From Nymphaea colorata (Eukaryota > Streptophyta > Magnoliopsida > Nymphaeales > Nymphaeaceae), in NCBI RefSeq assembly GCF_008831285.2, contig NC_045143.1:7201503-7265502 (forward strand): a stretch of DNA of 64,000 nt. The letters run 5' to 3'. Shown here in pieces: positions 24,391 through 36,524 of this stretch. The translations under genes and the position numbers were made by a program. Every line of letters starts with the position of its first letter. The first letter of the stretch is position 1. Below the pieces are notes generated by a model. It did no database searches. It was not told where the DNA came from and was given only the letters and a program-made list of their open reading frames with translations.

Positions 24391-24568
24391 AAAGAGGGAG
24401 TGGGAGGGGGCCGCTCACCCTACCTCCAAAAACAACAGAATATTTACATGCGTAAAAGGAAATTTTATTTATTTTTTATATAAATTTTGAAAAATAATAT
24501 TTTCATTTTAATTAAAATTTAAAAACTTTAATTTGGTCTTCTCATAAAAAAGTTCTGGTTCCACCCCT
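24391..24568. mobile_element. hAT-like MITE, 178 bp, perfect 8-bp target duplication
   Basis: CATAACAT occurs at 24383-24390 and 24569-24576. The left end is agagggagtgggag and the right end ctggttccacccct. Interior AT-rich text (aaaaactttaatttggtc) is shared with 16256-16447. The target itself is a short cataa repeat, so the left boundary could shift by one repeat unit. Confidence 0.75.
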
Positions 24569-24576
24569 CATAACAT

Positions 24577-24983
24577 TGTATAAGAATGTTAAACTAAGAG
24601 TCAATCCTGCCATTTGCATTTTTGTTCATTTGAGAGTGTACTGCTGCAATGGAGTTACTGCAGTGATTTTGTTGTAGAGACTGAAGCAAAGCGATAAGTG
24701 ATAGACATGTCATCCAAACATGGTTAGAAGTAAGGTTACTTGGGGTTGTTGGAGGTGGGAACAAGAAACTTTTTATAATATCCACGTTGCAATGTGTCAT
24801 AACAAAGACAGCGAGGAAGTGACAGCTTTAGTTAGGGAGAGTAGTGAGCGTTATATTTTTGGCATCGCTTGTTGGAGTGATAAAGATAGAGCTATTGATG
24901 AAGTCTGGCTGCTTTAAGAGAGATTACTAAGAATCCCAAAAAATTGAAAGGTGTTTTGGTATCATTAAGGTGATTTGTAACTA
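24577..24983. other. Stretch without a recognised gene
   Basis: A short open frame of 65 residues exists on the plus strand (24720-24917), but it shows no domain, splice context or codon pattern that I recognise. Confidence 0.3.
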
Positions 24984-24986
24984 TTA

Positions 24987-25218
24987 GAGGTCGTTTGATT
25001 GCTGTCCACTGGGACAGGACAGACAGGACGTCCTGTCCATTACACCACTGTCCTGTCCTCATGGACAATGGTGTTCCTTGTCCACCGTTTGATGATTTTA
25101 GGAACAGAACTTTATGTTCTTCTTGTCCGGTGTTTGTTTCGTGTGTGTCTGTTCTGTCTGTTACTAAACAGGACACGCGTGTCCTGTTCTGCGTGTCCTG
25201 TGGTCATCAAACGACCTC
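24987..25218. mobile_element. PIF/Harbinger (Tourist-like) MITE, 232 bp
   Basis: Terminal inverted repeats GAGGTCGTTTGAT and ATCAAACGACCTC are perfect, and TTA at 24984-24986 and 25219-25221 is the 3-bp target duplication typical of PIF/Harbinger. The interior is unusually rich in ggacag/gtcctg and contains two perfect palindromes, 16 bp at 25022-25037 and 20 bp at 25168-25187. No transposase is encoded. Confidence 0.85.
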
Positions 25219-25752
25219 TTAGAGTTTCATCAGTTACTGCTGCAAATACTTGTCAGAAGATTATGTATAGTAGGTTTTGGTTGGCTCCTGCAAAACAACT
25301 TGGCTTTTCTTAAAAATGACCTAGCACATGAGGTGTTTCACCTGCTCAAAAGAGTGGAGAGTGCCACTATCTGCAAAGTATGACATCAGTCTTCTCCATA
25401 TATAGGATTTCATTGATCTTATTGTTGATGTTTCATTTTTTGTCAATAAATTGAGGATAACCCCAACATCAGTGCTGAAGAGGGTGTACCAAGCAGCTGT
25501 TGTAAAAGAAAATTATTTTACTATTTTATAAAAAAGAGAAGAATGCGTGTCCAATCTCAATGGATTGTCGATTTTATTTGAAGTAATAAAATTATCATTT
25601 GTGTATGTCGGTGGTCGTGATTGTTTACAAGTATGAGATTGGCTCGCGAATGTCAAGTGACACTTCAGTGCAAATTAACGGTCTGTTTGCAAATTAAGGC
25701 TGGTGGCCATCCTCGCTACCCATTGTCGAAAGATCTGACTCACTGAAGAGGT

Positions 25753-25982
25753 AATTAATATCCACTCACTTAAATATATCACGGTAAAACAGTTCAAGAT
25801 TTTAATATATATAATTTTTTTTAATAAAGGAAGAATCATGACAACCATGCGATATTCTTATTTCCCTAATTAATATCCACTCACTTAAATATATCACGGT
25901 AAAACAGTTCAAGATTTTAATATATATAAATTTTTTTAATAAAGGAAGAATCATGACAACCATGTCATATTCTTATTTCCCA
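25753..25982. repeat. Tandem duplication, period 115 bp
   Basis: Two nearly identical units, each running from aattaatatccactcactta to attcttatttccc. This is a recent local duplication of the dispersed 'gaattaatatc' repeat. Confidence 0.92.
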
Positions 25983-26206
25983 AACCATAGTGAAATATAA
26001 TTTTTCAAAATTTATACATAACTTGAATTAAAATTTTTAAAATTTTATAGAGCTTCCTCATTAAAAAAGGCTATGTCTGCAGATTTTTTTGTGGAGATGT
26101 CACCCTCAAATGCTCATGAATGCAATTGGTGCAAGTGCACGTGTTCATGAATGCAAACTGCAACCTGCTTTCCCTCTTAAAGGGTTTAGCAAACCTTCCT
26201 CCTAAC

Positions 26207-26405
26207 CAAGGGCCAAGGGATGGGGGGCGGGGCCGCCTAGGCCTTGGCCCCACCCCAATCAAATGAAAAAAAATACAATGTAAAAATTGAATTTTTTTTT
26301 TTTGTATTTTTTGAATTGTAGTTCAATTTAACCCAACCAAATCTAACCCACAAAACGCAGCCCCCATTTGGCCTGCCCCTGAAAAAAATTCAGGCTCCGT
26401 CCCTG
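26207..26405. mobile_element. hAT-like MITE in tandem unit 1, 199 bp
   Basis: CTCCTAAC at 26199-26206 and 26406-26413 is a perfect 8-bp target duplication. Ends are caagggccaaggg and ggctccgtccctg, starting CA and ending TG as hAT elements do. The interior has a g/c-rich collar (gcctaggccttggcccc) and an A-rich centre. Confidence 0.85.
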
Positions 26406-27201
26406 CTCCTAACAAACATTTACCTTAGCTCGTGACTGGCAAGTGGCGCTTCGGCTCAAATTGACTGTTTGTTTGCAAATCAAGGCCGGTGGCCCCATGC
26501 CGTGTGTCCTTGCTGAGAGGAAGGTGCAGAGAAGGAAGGTCATTTTGGTAATTTACTAAAAGTGTTCTTTACCTAACTTTTTACTTTTTTTTTTTTTTAC
26601 ATTTTCAATTTTGTCTTTACAAAAAGTTTTTTTTTCAATATGAATTATGAGCATTTTAGTCATTAATCATATGGCACATGAAAAATAATGCACCAATATG
26701 AAAAATAATGCACATACAACAAGGTTAGGTCATCGATACCCAACTTGGAAACATCCGACTCACTACAAAGTGAATTAATATCCACTCACTTGAATCTATC
26801 ATGGTAAAACAGTTCAAGATTTTAATATTTTTAGTTTCTTTGGTTTTTATTTATTTTTAAGTATGTATTCTTGAAATTTTTTAATCACAGTCACATCTGT
26901 GCTAGTTGTGCATGGAGCTATGAATTTTTCTTGTAGAAACCAAACCATAGTTTGAAAATGTTAGCAGGGTTGAAATATAATTTTTCAAAATTTATATATA
27001 ACTTGAATTAAAATTTTTAAAATTTTATAGAGCTTTCTCATTGAAAAAGGCTATGGGTAGGAGAACAAAATGTATTTTTTTTTTTTGTCGAGACGCCACC
27101 GCAAGTGCTCATGAATGCAATTGGTGCAAGTGCAAGTGTTCATGAATGCAAACTGCAACCTGCTTTTCCTCTTAAAGGGTTTAGCAAACCTTCCTCCTAA
27201 C

Positions 27202-27499
27202 CAGGGGCAGAGGGATGAGGAGCGGGGCTGCCTAGGCCATGGCCCCACCCCAACCAAATGAAAAAAAAAATACAACATAAAAATTGAAACTTTTTTTTTT
27301 GTATTTTTTGAATTGTAGTTAAGTTTGGCCCTACGAAATCCAACCCACAAAACGCAGCTCCCATTTGGCCCAATATAAAAATTGAAACTTTTTTTTTTTG
27401 TATTTTTTGAATTGTAGTTAAGTTTGGCCCTACCAAATCCAACCCACAAAACGCAGCTCCTATTTGGCCCGCCCCTGAAAAAAATCCTCTCCGCCCCTG
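27202..27499. mobile_element. hAT-like MITE in tandem unit 2, 298 bp with internal duplication
   Basis: The same CTCCTAAC flanks (27194-27201, 27500-27507) and same insertion point as the element at 26207. Ends are better preserved: caggggcagaggg and ctccgcccctg. It is longer because a 98-bp segment (containing attgaaac, then ggccctac) is duplicated in tandem from about 27283. Confidence 0.85.
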
Positions 27500-28240
27500 C
27501 TCCTAACAAACATTTACCTTAGCTCATGACTTGCAAGTGGCCCTTCAGCTCAAACTAACAGTTTGTTTGCAAATCAAGGCTGGTGGCCCCATGCCGTGTG
27601 TCCTTGCTGAGAGGAAGTTAGATGCGCCAAGTGCAGAGAAAGATGGTCATTTTGGTAATTTACTAAAAGTGTTCTTTACCTACCTTTTTACTTTTTTTTT
27701 CATTTTCAATTTTGTCTTTACAAAAAGCTTTTTTTTTTAATATGAATTATGAGCATTTTAGTCATTAATCATAGTGGCACATGAAAAAAAAATGCAACAT
27801 GAAAAATAATGCACCAGTATGAAAAATAATGCACATACAACTAGGGTAGGTCATCGCTACCCAACGTGGAAACATACGTGGAAACATCCAACTCGCTGAA
27901 AAGTGAATTAATATCCACTCCCTTGATTTTAATATTTTCTAGTTTCTTTTGTTTTTATTTATTTTTAAGTATGTATTCTTGAAATTTTTTAATCACGGTC
28001 ACATCTGTGCTATTTGTGCATGAAGCTAGGAATTTTTATTGTAGGAATCAAAACATAGTTTCAAAAATTTAATAAGGGTGAAATAATTTTTCAAAATTTC
28101 TATAAAATTAAATTATCTTTTTTAAAATTTTACAAGGCTTCCTAATTGAAGAAGGCCTTGCGCAAAGTTGAACAAAATGCGTTTTTTTTTTTTTTGTCCG
28201 GACACCAACTTTACAAGGCTTCCTAATTTTATCATGGTAA

Positions 28241-28624
28241 ACAATTCTCTACGGATGCAACTTCTCATGAATGCAATTGGTGTCTTTCCATATGCAATCT
28301 TTAGTTTACAAAATAGGAGTGATCTTAAGTCCACTAGTTACTTATCATTTATGAGTGAACAGCAGGAATATTTCTTCTTACCATCCAATAAAAGGTAAAG
28401 TTGACACCCAACCCTTTATCTCTTTAGGAGTATAGAACTTGCTTTTTATGTATCGAGATGTTGTCATGGTTGTGTTTCAACTTGCACATCAGTGACTATG
28501 GTTTACAGCACAAAGAAGTTGACGGCCTTATAGTTCGAAATAAGAACCGGCCGCCTATCAGCCCCTAACCCAACCATTGTGTCAATCCCATTGAAAACTC
28601 ACTATTTACTTCTTTGCTGTGCAA
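28241..28624. other. Stretch without a recognised gene
   Basis: AT-rich sequence between the tandem array and block copy 2. No element ends or coding signal were recognised. Confidence 0.35.
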
Positions 28625-29848
28625 AACATAATATGGTTCACATTCAAAGGGTTCAAGGTTCAAATCTCATGACCATTGCAACGTTCTTGTGTGTTATTCC
28701 TAAGTGTAAATTGTGGCAAGCAAGACAAGTAAAGGGTATAATGTAAGTTTACTCAAGCAAGTCAAAACCTTAGATGCATAATGGCATGGCATTGAGTGTT
28801 TTATGCCGAAAATGATTTTCTCTAAGTAAACAATTAAAAAAAAATTGTTCCATGATGTTCTGTCAATCACTACTTTGCGGCCATGAAAGGTACCAGTTAT
28901 AGGGGCGGAATGTCACCAGTTCGAATTTGAATCAGTTCTACTCTTTACATATCAAATACTTTACTGATGTCCGCATATTCTTATTCCAAAGTAATCCAAA
29001 TCCGTTGAGTTCACAGCTCAATCCAAATCAAAACTTTTAAACTAAACTTAGATGAGTTGCACTGCTATACAAATTAGATGTAAGATATTTATTTAAAACT
29101 GAATCAGAATCTGAATTCTAAAGGATATTTATTTAAATTCAGATCGTAATCTGAATCTGAAGCTGATTGGATGTCATTTTTTAGTATTTAAAAATCTGAC
29201 TCTGATACCGATTTCTTAATTGAATGTTAACTTTTTAACTATATCTGCTTTTTTTTAGAAGGTTTGGCCGGATGTCCAACCCTAATCTATATTTATCGAC
29301 ATCCTTATGGTTTGTCAAAGATGTTTCCGGAATGCACATTCACTGGACTGTCAAAACAGTCCAGCATAAACCTGATTCATGCCCGAAACGGCTTCACAGT
29401 GTTTCGGGACCGAGTCGACTCGTTCGATGACTTTCAAACTTCAAATCGTGATCCTAGTCACGCCGATTCATTATTCGCGAGTCACGAAGTTATTGAGCAT
29501 TCGGACACCTTGAATCGGGGGCGCCTTTGGACCCTGGGCCTAGGCTGGTCCAGTTTTGAGGGGGTGGCAATTTTGAGACACATTATTGTAATGTGCCAAA
29601 GCAGCTACTTGCAATGCAAGTTTGCACTGTAGTAAGAATAGTATAAATAAATGCCACTATCAAACAATGCCTTTACATAGTATTAGACCCATAATGACTT
29701 AAGTATACCTAAAAAATTGTGGTCATAGGAGTAGTTGGCAGAGTATGTCTACTTTGGGATACGCTTTGCCCTAACGAGACTTGTTCACTCAACTCACATT
29801 GGGGATGACTTATGTGCCAAATCAGGATGGCCAAGCACACTTTTGAGT

Positions 29849-30303
29849 AGGGATGTCAACGGATCGGATTCGAATCAGATACATCTTTAATCATATCCGT
29901 TTTTTTCGAATATTCATATATTCGGATTCGTATTCAGATTCGAATTCGAATAAATCTAAGTCATATCCGAATCCGAATCTGAATCCAAAATCCGATTTTA
30001 CAATCTGAATCCGATCCGAATCCGATTTTTATATTTATATCCGAATCCGAATTTTGAACCTGATTTTACCATTTTCTAAGGATTAGATAGAGGATATTTG
30101 TCTAAAAATGAATATGATCCGAATCCTATCCGATATTCATGTATATCCGAATCCGAATTCGAATCTGAATCCGATCGGATGTCATTTATTAAATCCAAAT
30201 CTGATCCAATTTCTTAATCAGATATTAAATTTTTATCCATAGCCGTTTTTTTCGGATCGGATCGGTCGGATATCCGATTCAAATTGAATATATTGACATC
30301 CCT
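29849..30303. mobile_element. MITE with 11-bp inverted ends and 10-bp target duplication (MULE-like)
   Basis: Ends AGGGATGTCAA and TTGACATCCCT are perfect complements. ACTTTTGAGT occurs at 29839-29848 and 30304-30313 but only once at the paralogous sites near 2390 and 4320, so the insertion is directly documented. The 455-bp interior is a run of short 'atccgaat/gattcgga' motifs and encodes nothing. The target duplication length fits Mutator-like elements (usually 9-10 bp). Confidence 0.88.
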
Positions 30304-33300
30304 ACTTTTGAGTGCCCATATGTGCACCCAATGTGAGCAGTTGCACCTAATGTAAGCTTTTCTGCTGTTGAGCGTTGATCAACCAGGTTAAATATTGTAA
30401 TTAAGACAGGAAATTACATTGGACAAGAAACTTGAATATTTTAAAACAAAAAGAATGCTCTAACCTTTCGATTAAGTAATGACAGATCAGAAGATTTTAT
30501 TATACAAGAAAAAGAATTCATCTAAGCCCTCAAAAGAAGTCCGGTTGAGATTGTTAAAATCAAACCCTTATGAAGTCGTTTGATAGCAGAGACATTTTTT
30601 GAGTGCCCCATGAATCTGTTTTAAAATTTAAAAAAGATACATATAACAATAGCTTTAATTTCTGATGAACCTGTCCAATATTTATGAGGCAGAGTTTTAA
30701 CACTAAAAAAAAAAAGTCTTCAAAATGATCCCACCTATTGCCTTCCATAGGCACTATCCAAATGATCTCTTCTATCCCCAATATAACTCGCTAGATTGAA
30801 GACAGCCGACTAGCAGCAACTGACATGTTGCATTCCTAACCAAACGGACTGAAGCTGGTTATGTACACAGGGGTGTGCATTAAAAATTGATGCACTACAG
30901 TGAGAATGACCAAAATACCCCTGTTAAATAATAATGACAAACTTTTTAAAAGGGTAAAAAAGTATTTTAAAAGGTGAAAAAGTCTAAAATGTCCACTTCC
31001 TTTAATAAAAATTACAAAAATACCTCCCTCTTAATTAGAATTTGTATTTGAATATGAACAAGAAACACTTAGTCTACACCACGTCTGAATCCAAATCGAT
31101 ACTGTTTCTGAATACACAATGGAATCTGAATCAAGACTTTTAAACTGAACTCGAGCAGCATTGCAATTTATTAAGAACCGACTTTCAAACATGAGTGGAA
31201 ATTAAATATAAGATAATTCATTTAAAACCTGAATGTGAACCGGAATTCGACAGCTTTATTTAAAATTGGATCTTAATCTGGATCTGATCAGATGTCATTT
31301 CTTAAATTTGAATCAGATACCGATTTCTTAATTGGATACTATTAAATTTTTGTCTATATCTGATTTTTTTTTTTTTAAATGGTTCCATCGGACGAATCCG
31401 AATTTATCGACATCCTTGTAGTTTGTCAAACATTTTTCTTTCAAAACATGAGCATGCTTCTATTGTTTCCTCAAAGTATCAAAATTATTTTCTACCAAGT
31501 GGATTTATAATTTCAAATAATGTAGAAAACGCATCCATAACGTTTGAATGTTTCAGCTGAACTTTTGAGTTTCTATAAAATGTAAAAGCTATTGGCCTAC
31601 CACGTTTCTAGTGACTGCGATGGGTCGTTGGGAAGGAAAGGAAAATGCACATAATGAATCTAACGTACTTGGTTAAGCTCCAGCTTCGTTAAAAACTCAA
31701 GCTTATAAACTAATCTTATTCGAGTTACAGACTCAATTAAACTTGAGTATGCTCATATAATATATGTCATCTTTTTTTTTGTAATTTCAAAAATTAAAAC
31801 CAAGAAAAGTGGTCAAGTCAAATGAGGAGCTGGCAAACAAGCTTAAACCAGTCAAGCTCAAGGTAATTGACGTCGACCTATTCTTATATAGCTTGAATCA
31901 AAATCAAGCCAAGCAATATGTGAGTCGAGTCCGAGTCGAACTGACCCTCATATACAGCCCTAACTATACGACATTGAGGAAACAGATTAAAAAAAATGGA
32001 AGAGCCATTACTAATTAGGTGTCAATACCTTTTCATTCATGTTGTAATCGTAAGCGTAATGTTTTTTTCAAAAATTGCACATGGTTTATAGTGTAATATT
32101 GTTATTGCAGGTTTAGAAGGTGAGTGTTATGCTTTCACATGTTAGAAATGTGGTAGAAGATGTGCACTGATTGATGATTTCCCTTGGTTATGGAGATGAG
32201 AAATGAAGACATCAACAAGTTAGAGTTCTAGCAGCTTGTGAGTCTAGACAAGTGTATTATTTTTGTTATATTTTGCTATTTTGCTGCAAATCAAATGTTA
32301 ATTCTAGTACAGATAAATGGCTTTTCTTCCTTATGTTATCATAGATGATAAACACAAAACAATCGCTGCATTAACTTTTATTATAATGATAAACCCTCAT
32401 CATCATGTCACATTGGCTGCTTGCCACACCTTCTCCCTCAACTATTTTTGGGTTCTTACAATTTATCAGTGTCGTTCAGTTGCTACATGAATCTAATTAT
32501 GACTTATGAGTCAATGTTAACCTTCTTGTTAGCTATTAGATCCGCTAAGAATACCGCCTTTATGGTAACAAGAAAAGCCAATAAAAGGGAATCAAAGTAT
32601 GAGTACTTCACAGGTTGGTATTCTTTCACGATGCAATATGAATCGGTACTTAAAATGGGTTGTCTGGCAATAGAAACATCTGCTCTAAAATTGTGGTAAT
32701 TTCATGAAACACTTGAATAATTGTCACATAAATCAACCTCAATTTTGAGTTGGGTTCATGAAATACTTAAATATTGTTCTTAATGCCAAACAGCCCCTCT
32801 GTGTATTTTTCTTTTGCGGGAACCGGACCTCTGGTCCCCGTAGACATGTAGCTGTCGAAGATGTTAGCTCTATTCAACCTTTTGCGGGTTATGCGTAGTT
32901 CATCATTGGTTTAACCATTTTTACAAGATTATTTCTACATCAAAGGGCTCCTGTTCTGATACCATGTAACCCGCCTCACAAATCTACAAAGGGGGCAAGC
33001 TTATTCTAAATGCAAGCCTTTTATTAGGAATTTTTTTTAACCCAAACAGGCATTAATTTCTGCAAACTTGGTTTGATCGAGCGGGCAAGTCGCTTTCGCC
33101 CAGCCAAGATTCGTTGAATCCTGCACATGAATGCCAATATTTTCAAAGTCGATTTTTAATATATAATAGTACATGTGGTTCAGATCCTGTTATTGTATAT
33201 TTAAAGTTCAAATTCAGTGTGATAAAAGTTGGATTCAATTTCAAATTTAAAATCCGAATTAGCATATATAGGCTATGGATTTTTCTTCTTCCGCATTCAA

Positions 33301-34412
33301 ATCCAAATATATGCACATCCGATAAATGGGGATATAGTAAATGGTACATTTGATTCAAATCCATTCCAATTCGTGGATTCAGAAAGGTTACAAATCATGG
33401 GAACGGGTTATCACATGTAGAAAACTTAATGGGAGGTATTTCTTCCTGAAATTTGTCTAAACTGAAGGAGCCTTAATTTTGCCTTGAGAAAAAGGGAATC
33501 TCGGAGGTTCACCAACAATAGGCTTTGCCAATTTGGATAGTGATCGGAGAAGCAGAAGAATTGAACGAAGCATTATTATCTTTCGTGTATCAAGAGATGC
33601 ATGATTGATGATTGACAGCTGCATTAGACTTTCTTTGGCGATTTATGCGGGCGATAACTCCACACTCTCAACCGCTCAATTAGTTTTATGATTTGTATTA
33701 TAGTTTGACTGAGTAGGCGTCGGTTCATATTTCATAGTCTGAAATTATAAAATCGAAAGCCCTAAGTGCCAAGACATGATCGTGCAAAAGTTATGAAAAA
33801 GGCTGATAACAGAATGAAAATATGAGAGGCTTGCAAATACCTTTAAATGAAGCAAGTGCTATCATTAAGGGGGCGCTTGATAGTCTCTGGTAAGATATCT
33901 GATGTGATTTGAAATTTTTTAGAATTTCAGATCTGTAGGTTTAAGGTCAGACCTCCCTCCCATCTGACCTTAAACCTGAGGTTTTGACTGTGAGTTGAGG
34001 ATCTCAAATCCTTTTTCTCACATGATGGTCAAATCTGGAGTTTGTTTATATTATGGGTTTCGCATAAAAGGGGATCTCAGAATCAACCTCAAATCTGAGA
34101 TCTGGGACTATTAACTACACTCTAAAGGAAACTAATGTACTTTCCTCTTTCTCTTTATATCTCTTTCTCCTCCTTTAAAGGGTTTTTCAATCTTTAAAAG
34201 AATAATTTGGCTTATATATTTTCAATTTAATATCCACCATTTGATTTGCTTAAAATCAGCAGCACAAACTATTCTTTTCAAGTCTCGTACATGAAGGTCT
34301 AGTGGAAGAGGAGAGGTACCCGAAACCGGCCGAAGTACCTTTTCATTTTTGCTTGCTTGAGGGTCCAAGTCTGCTTTAGGACCTAGGTGAAGGGCGATAC
34401 ACCTCTCAACTT

Positions 34413-34622
34413 GAGTGTTGCAATCCGTTGTTTGCCTTTTAGAGGAGTAGTGCTTATAGGAATGCAACTAGACTTTTACCACTCTGTCATTCTGACCAGC
34501 TACGCTACCCACCCTCTGAGTGTTGTAAATATGTTGTTTGCCTTTCAGAGGAGTAGTGCTTACAGGAATGCAACTAGACTTTTACCACTTCGTCATTCTG
34601 ATCAGCTACGCTACCCACCCTC
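34413..34622. repeat. Tandem duplication, period 105 bp
   Basis: Two units sharing gagtgttg, ttgcctttcagaggagtagt (first unit tagagg), ggaatgcaactagacttttac and cagctacgctacccaccct. Copy 1 of the block (15550-15690) has a single related unit with short local repeats of its own. Confidence 0.9.
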
Positions 34623-34715
34623 AAAAAGTATATAAAGGTCTAGTAAGTTTGTGTATGTGTGTGCAGTCGTAATCTAACTGTTGAAGCAATGAAAATTATT
34701 GGTTTGACGTAAGAT

Positions 34716-36380
34716 GACCCCATGCACAACTTCCTTGTACCCAACTAACCAATTTATGCGGAAGCAAACAATCAAAAGCTGCATTGTTTTCTATTTGACA
34801 TCCATTCATGACTCATTCGATGCCATAGTGCAGATTATCCAGGTTGGAACGCCTGCAGTTTGGTGAATTAAGCCAAATATTTATTCCATTTCGTTTGTTT
34901 TGGGCTAAGAGGTCATGTAACAAGCTGTTTCTTCTCATTCAGCCGTACAGCTCTTTAATGTCCATGGTACTGAAATGCTTCTAGTTTGAAAAATTATACC
35001 ATTCCATCGTCGTCAACTCCAAAAAAAATACCCATTTATAGACAATTTAAGTTCGCACTTAGCATGACAATCAAAATCAAAGTTAACGTTTCTTTTTCAC
35101 TCAACTTCAAACATTCGGCCCCTGTTAACTGTTTTTAGCCATGACTATAACCATGGGATTTGAAAATTAACAAGAGATTTACTCTTTATTAGGCCTCACT
35201 CGTCTTCTTTTATTCTTATATTTCTAAAATATTGCTCAAATTTTCTTTTTCTGGGATAGATTGTGAATTTCGAATTTCGAATGAGAATAAAGCCTACCAA
35301 CTTGGGAGTTTTAGTCAACCACGAAACATAAGAGGTTCGAATTTTGAACAAATTGCATGAATCTGAATAACAAAAGAATGTTTGGTATGCCTTCTGCATA
35401 ATTTCTATTTGTTGGCAATCAATTATACTTTTTTTAGACAAGAAAGCCTTCAAGAACAGAACCACTTTACTGTGCCTGCATAAGATCCCCGGCCTGTAAG
35501 CCCTATGAAACCCACAATGAAAATAGCTCAAGCTGTAGAACCGCAGGTACTACCATAAGACTTGACGGGGACCTTCACATAGCACGGCCTTCACTACCTC
35601 CCCCTTATCGTCTTGCTCTTCACCTGCTATGCATACAATTTGGTAGTTGTTTGCAGGAACATTGAATACATCGGCTACCAGATGTTGCTGAATGGCTAAA
35701 GATTTAAAAACTAGAATGCAACAAGAACCATCACCAAAAACACCATAGACCGTCATTATATCATAAGCCGTTGCTAGTAATTCCATTACATGTCATTTTG
35801 AAAACCGGTTTTTAGATATTTTGTCATCCCCCAACATCCAGCAGCCAACTGATTGCAATTTCTAGTTGTTTGTAGTGTTTTACTCACGTCGTACGTTAGC
35901 TACATAGATTAGAAAGCCAACTTTGAATTCTGTACTGCAGACAGGCTAGCTTATGTCCTTTTGTTTGGGATAAATGAAAATATAGAAAGTAACAAATTCC
36001 AAAAGGTAAAATAAGTTATCTTGAACCCGGAGGAAAGAGGCTTCTATATATTTCGGGATATTGGGCGCGGAAAATCCCAGATATACCTCCAACCAATTAC
36101 GAGATAACTGGCTGACTTTGAGAAGGTACCTCTCTCAGCAATAATGGCCAGAACGTGCAGGGCAATCATATGGGGGGAAAATTCTCCACTTGGTGCTGGT
36201 TGTCTGGTCCAACCAGATGGGTCTGTCTTGGATTTACTCTGACAACAGTTCAGCATCCAGACTGGACTTTATGAAAGGATGTTCTACTGGGTATCTGCTG
36301 GAACCACGGATCTTGAAGCGGCTTTGTCTTCTTCCTTTTTTTCCTTTTTTTTCTCTGGTTTTGGTCTTGGCGGTTTTCTG
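34716..36380. other. Intergenic stretch with unrecognised minus-strand open frames
   Basis: Two open frames lie on the minus strand (35786-35550, 78 residues; 35531-35196, 111 residues). Neither shows a family I recognise, and they are in different frames with a stop between. They could be chance, part of a decayed gene, or an unrecognised small gene. No element ends are visible. The right part is the probable promoter region of the AGP gene. Confidence 0.3.
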
Positions 36381-36388
36381 GTCGTCTC

Positions 36389-36396
36389 TTTAAATA
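36389..36396 (+). promoter_or_regulatory. TATA-like box of the AGP gene
   Basis: tttaaata lies about 130 bases before the start codon at 36525, which would leave a leader of about 100 bases. It is a motif only, in AT-rich sequence. Confidence 0.35.
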
Positions 36397-36524
36397 GTGG
36401 CCAATTGGCCAGCATGTCATTTTGGTGGTAGTGCACAACTGCACATCTAAGTGGGAAGGGTGTGGACTCCTGCAACGAAGAGAGGGGTTGGGGGAGTTCT
36501 CCCTCTGTGTTGTGTTCAGGATCC

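Larger units (their letters stand above)
25983..28240. repeat. Degenerate tandem array, unit about 1 kb
   Basis: Unit 1 (about 25983-26940) and unit 2 (about 26941-28030) align throughout with a base offset of about 995 bp, and unit 3 (about 28030-28240) is partial. Shared landmarks are tatagagctt.ctcatt, tgctcatgaatgcaattggt, gggtttagcaaaccttcctc, ccccatgccgtgtgtccttg and gcattttagtcattaatcat. Units 1 and 2 each include a hAT-like MITE in the same target site. Open frames here are repeat-derived and not genes. Confidence 0.88.
28625..34715. repeat. Large non-coding repeat block, copy 2
   Basis: Collinear with about 2745-15775 once insertions are removed. Landmarks are ttcacattcaaagggttcaa at the left, then gtctcgggaccgag/gtttcgggaccgag, acatgagcatgcttctattg, and aatgaaaattattggtttg at the right. 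A 'ctgatacca' motif followed by TGTAACCC at 32956-32972 resembles a minus-strand primer-binding site next to an LTR start, but no paired LTR was found. No coding region is supported. Confidence 0.8.

Noticed and set aside
27051-27509. 152-residue minus-strand open frame
   Set aside because: Spans the hAT-like MITE and its tandem duplication; the repeated peptide is explained by the 98-bp repeat.
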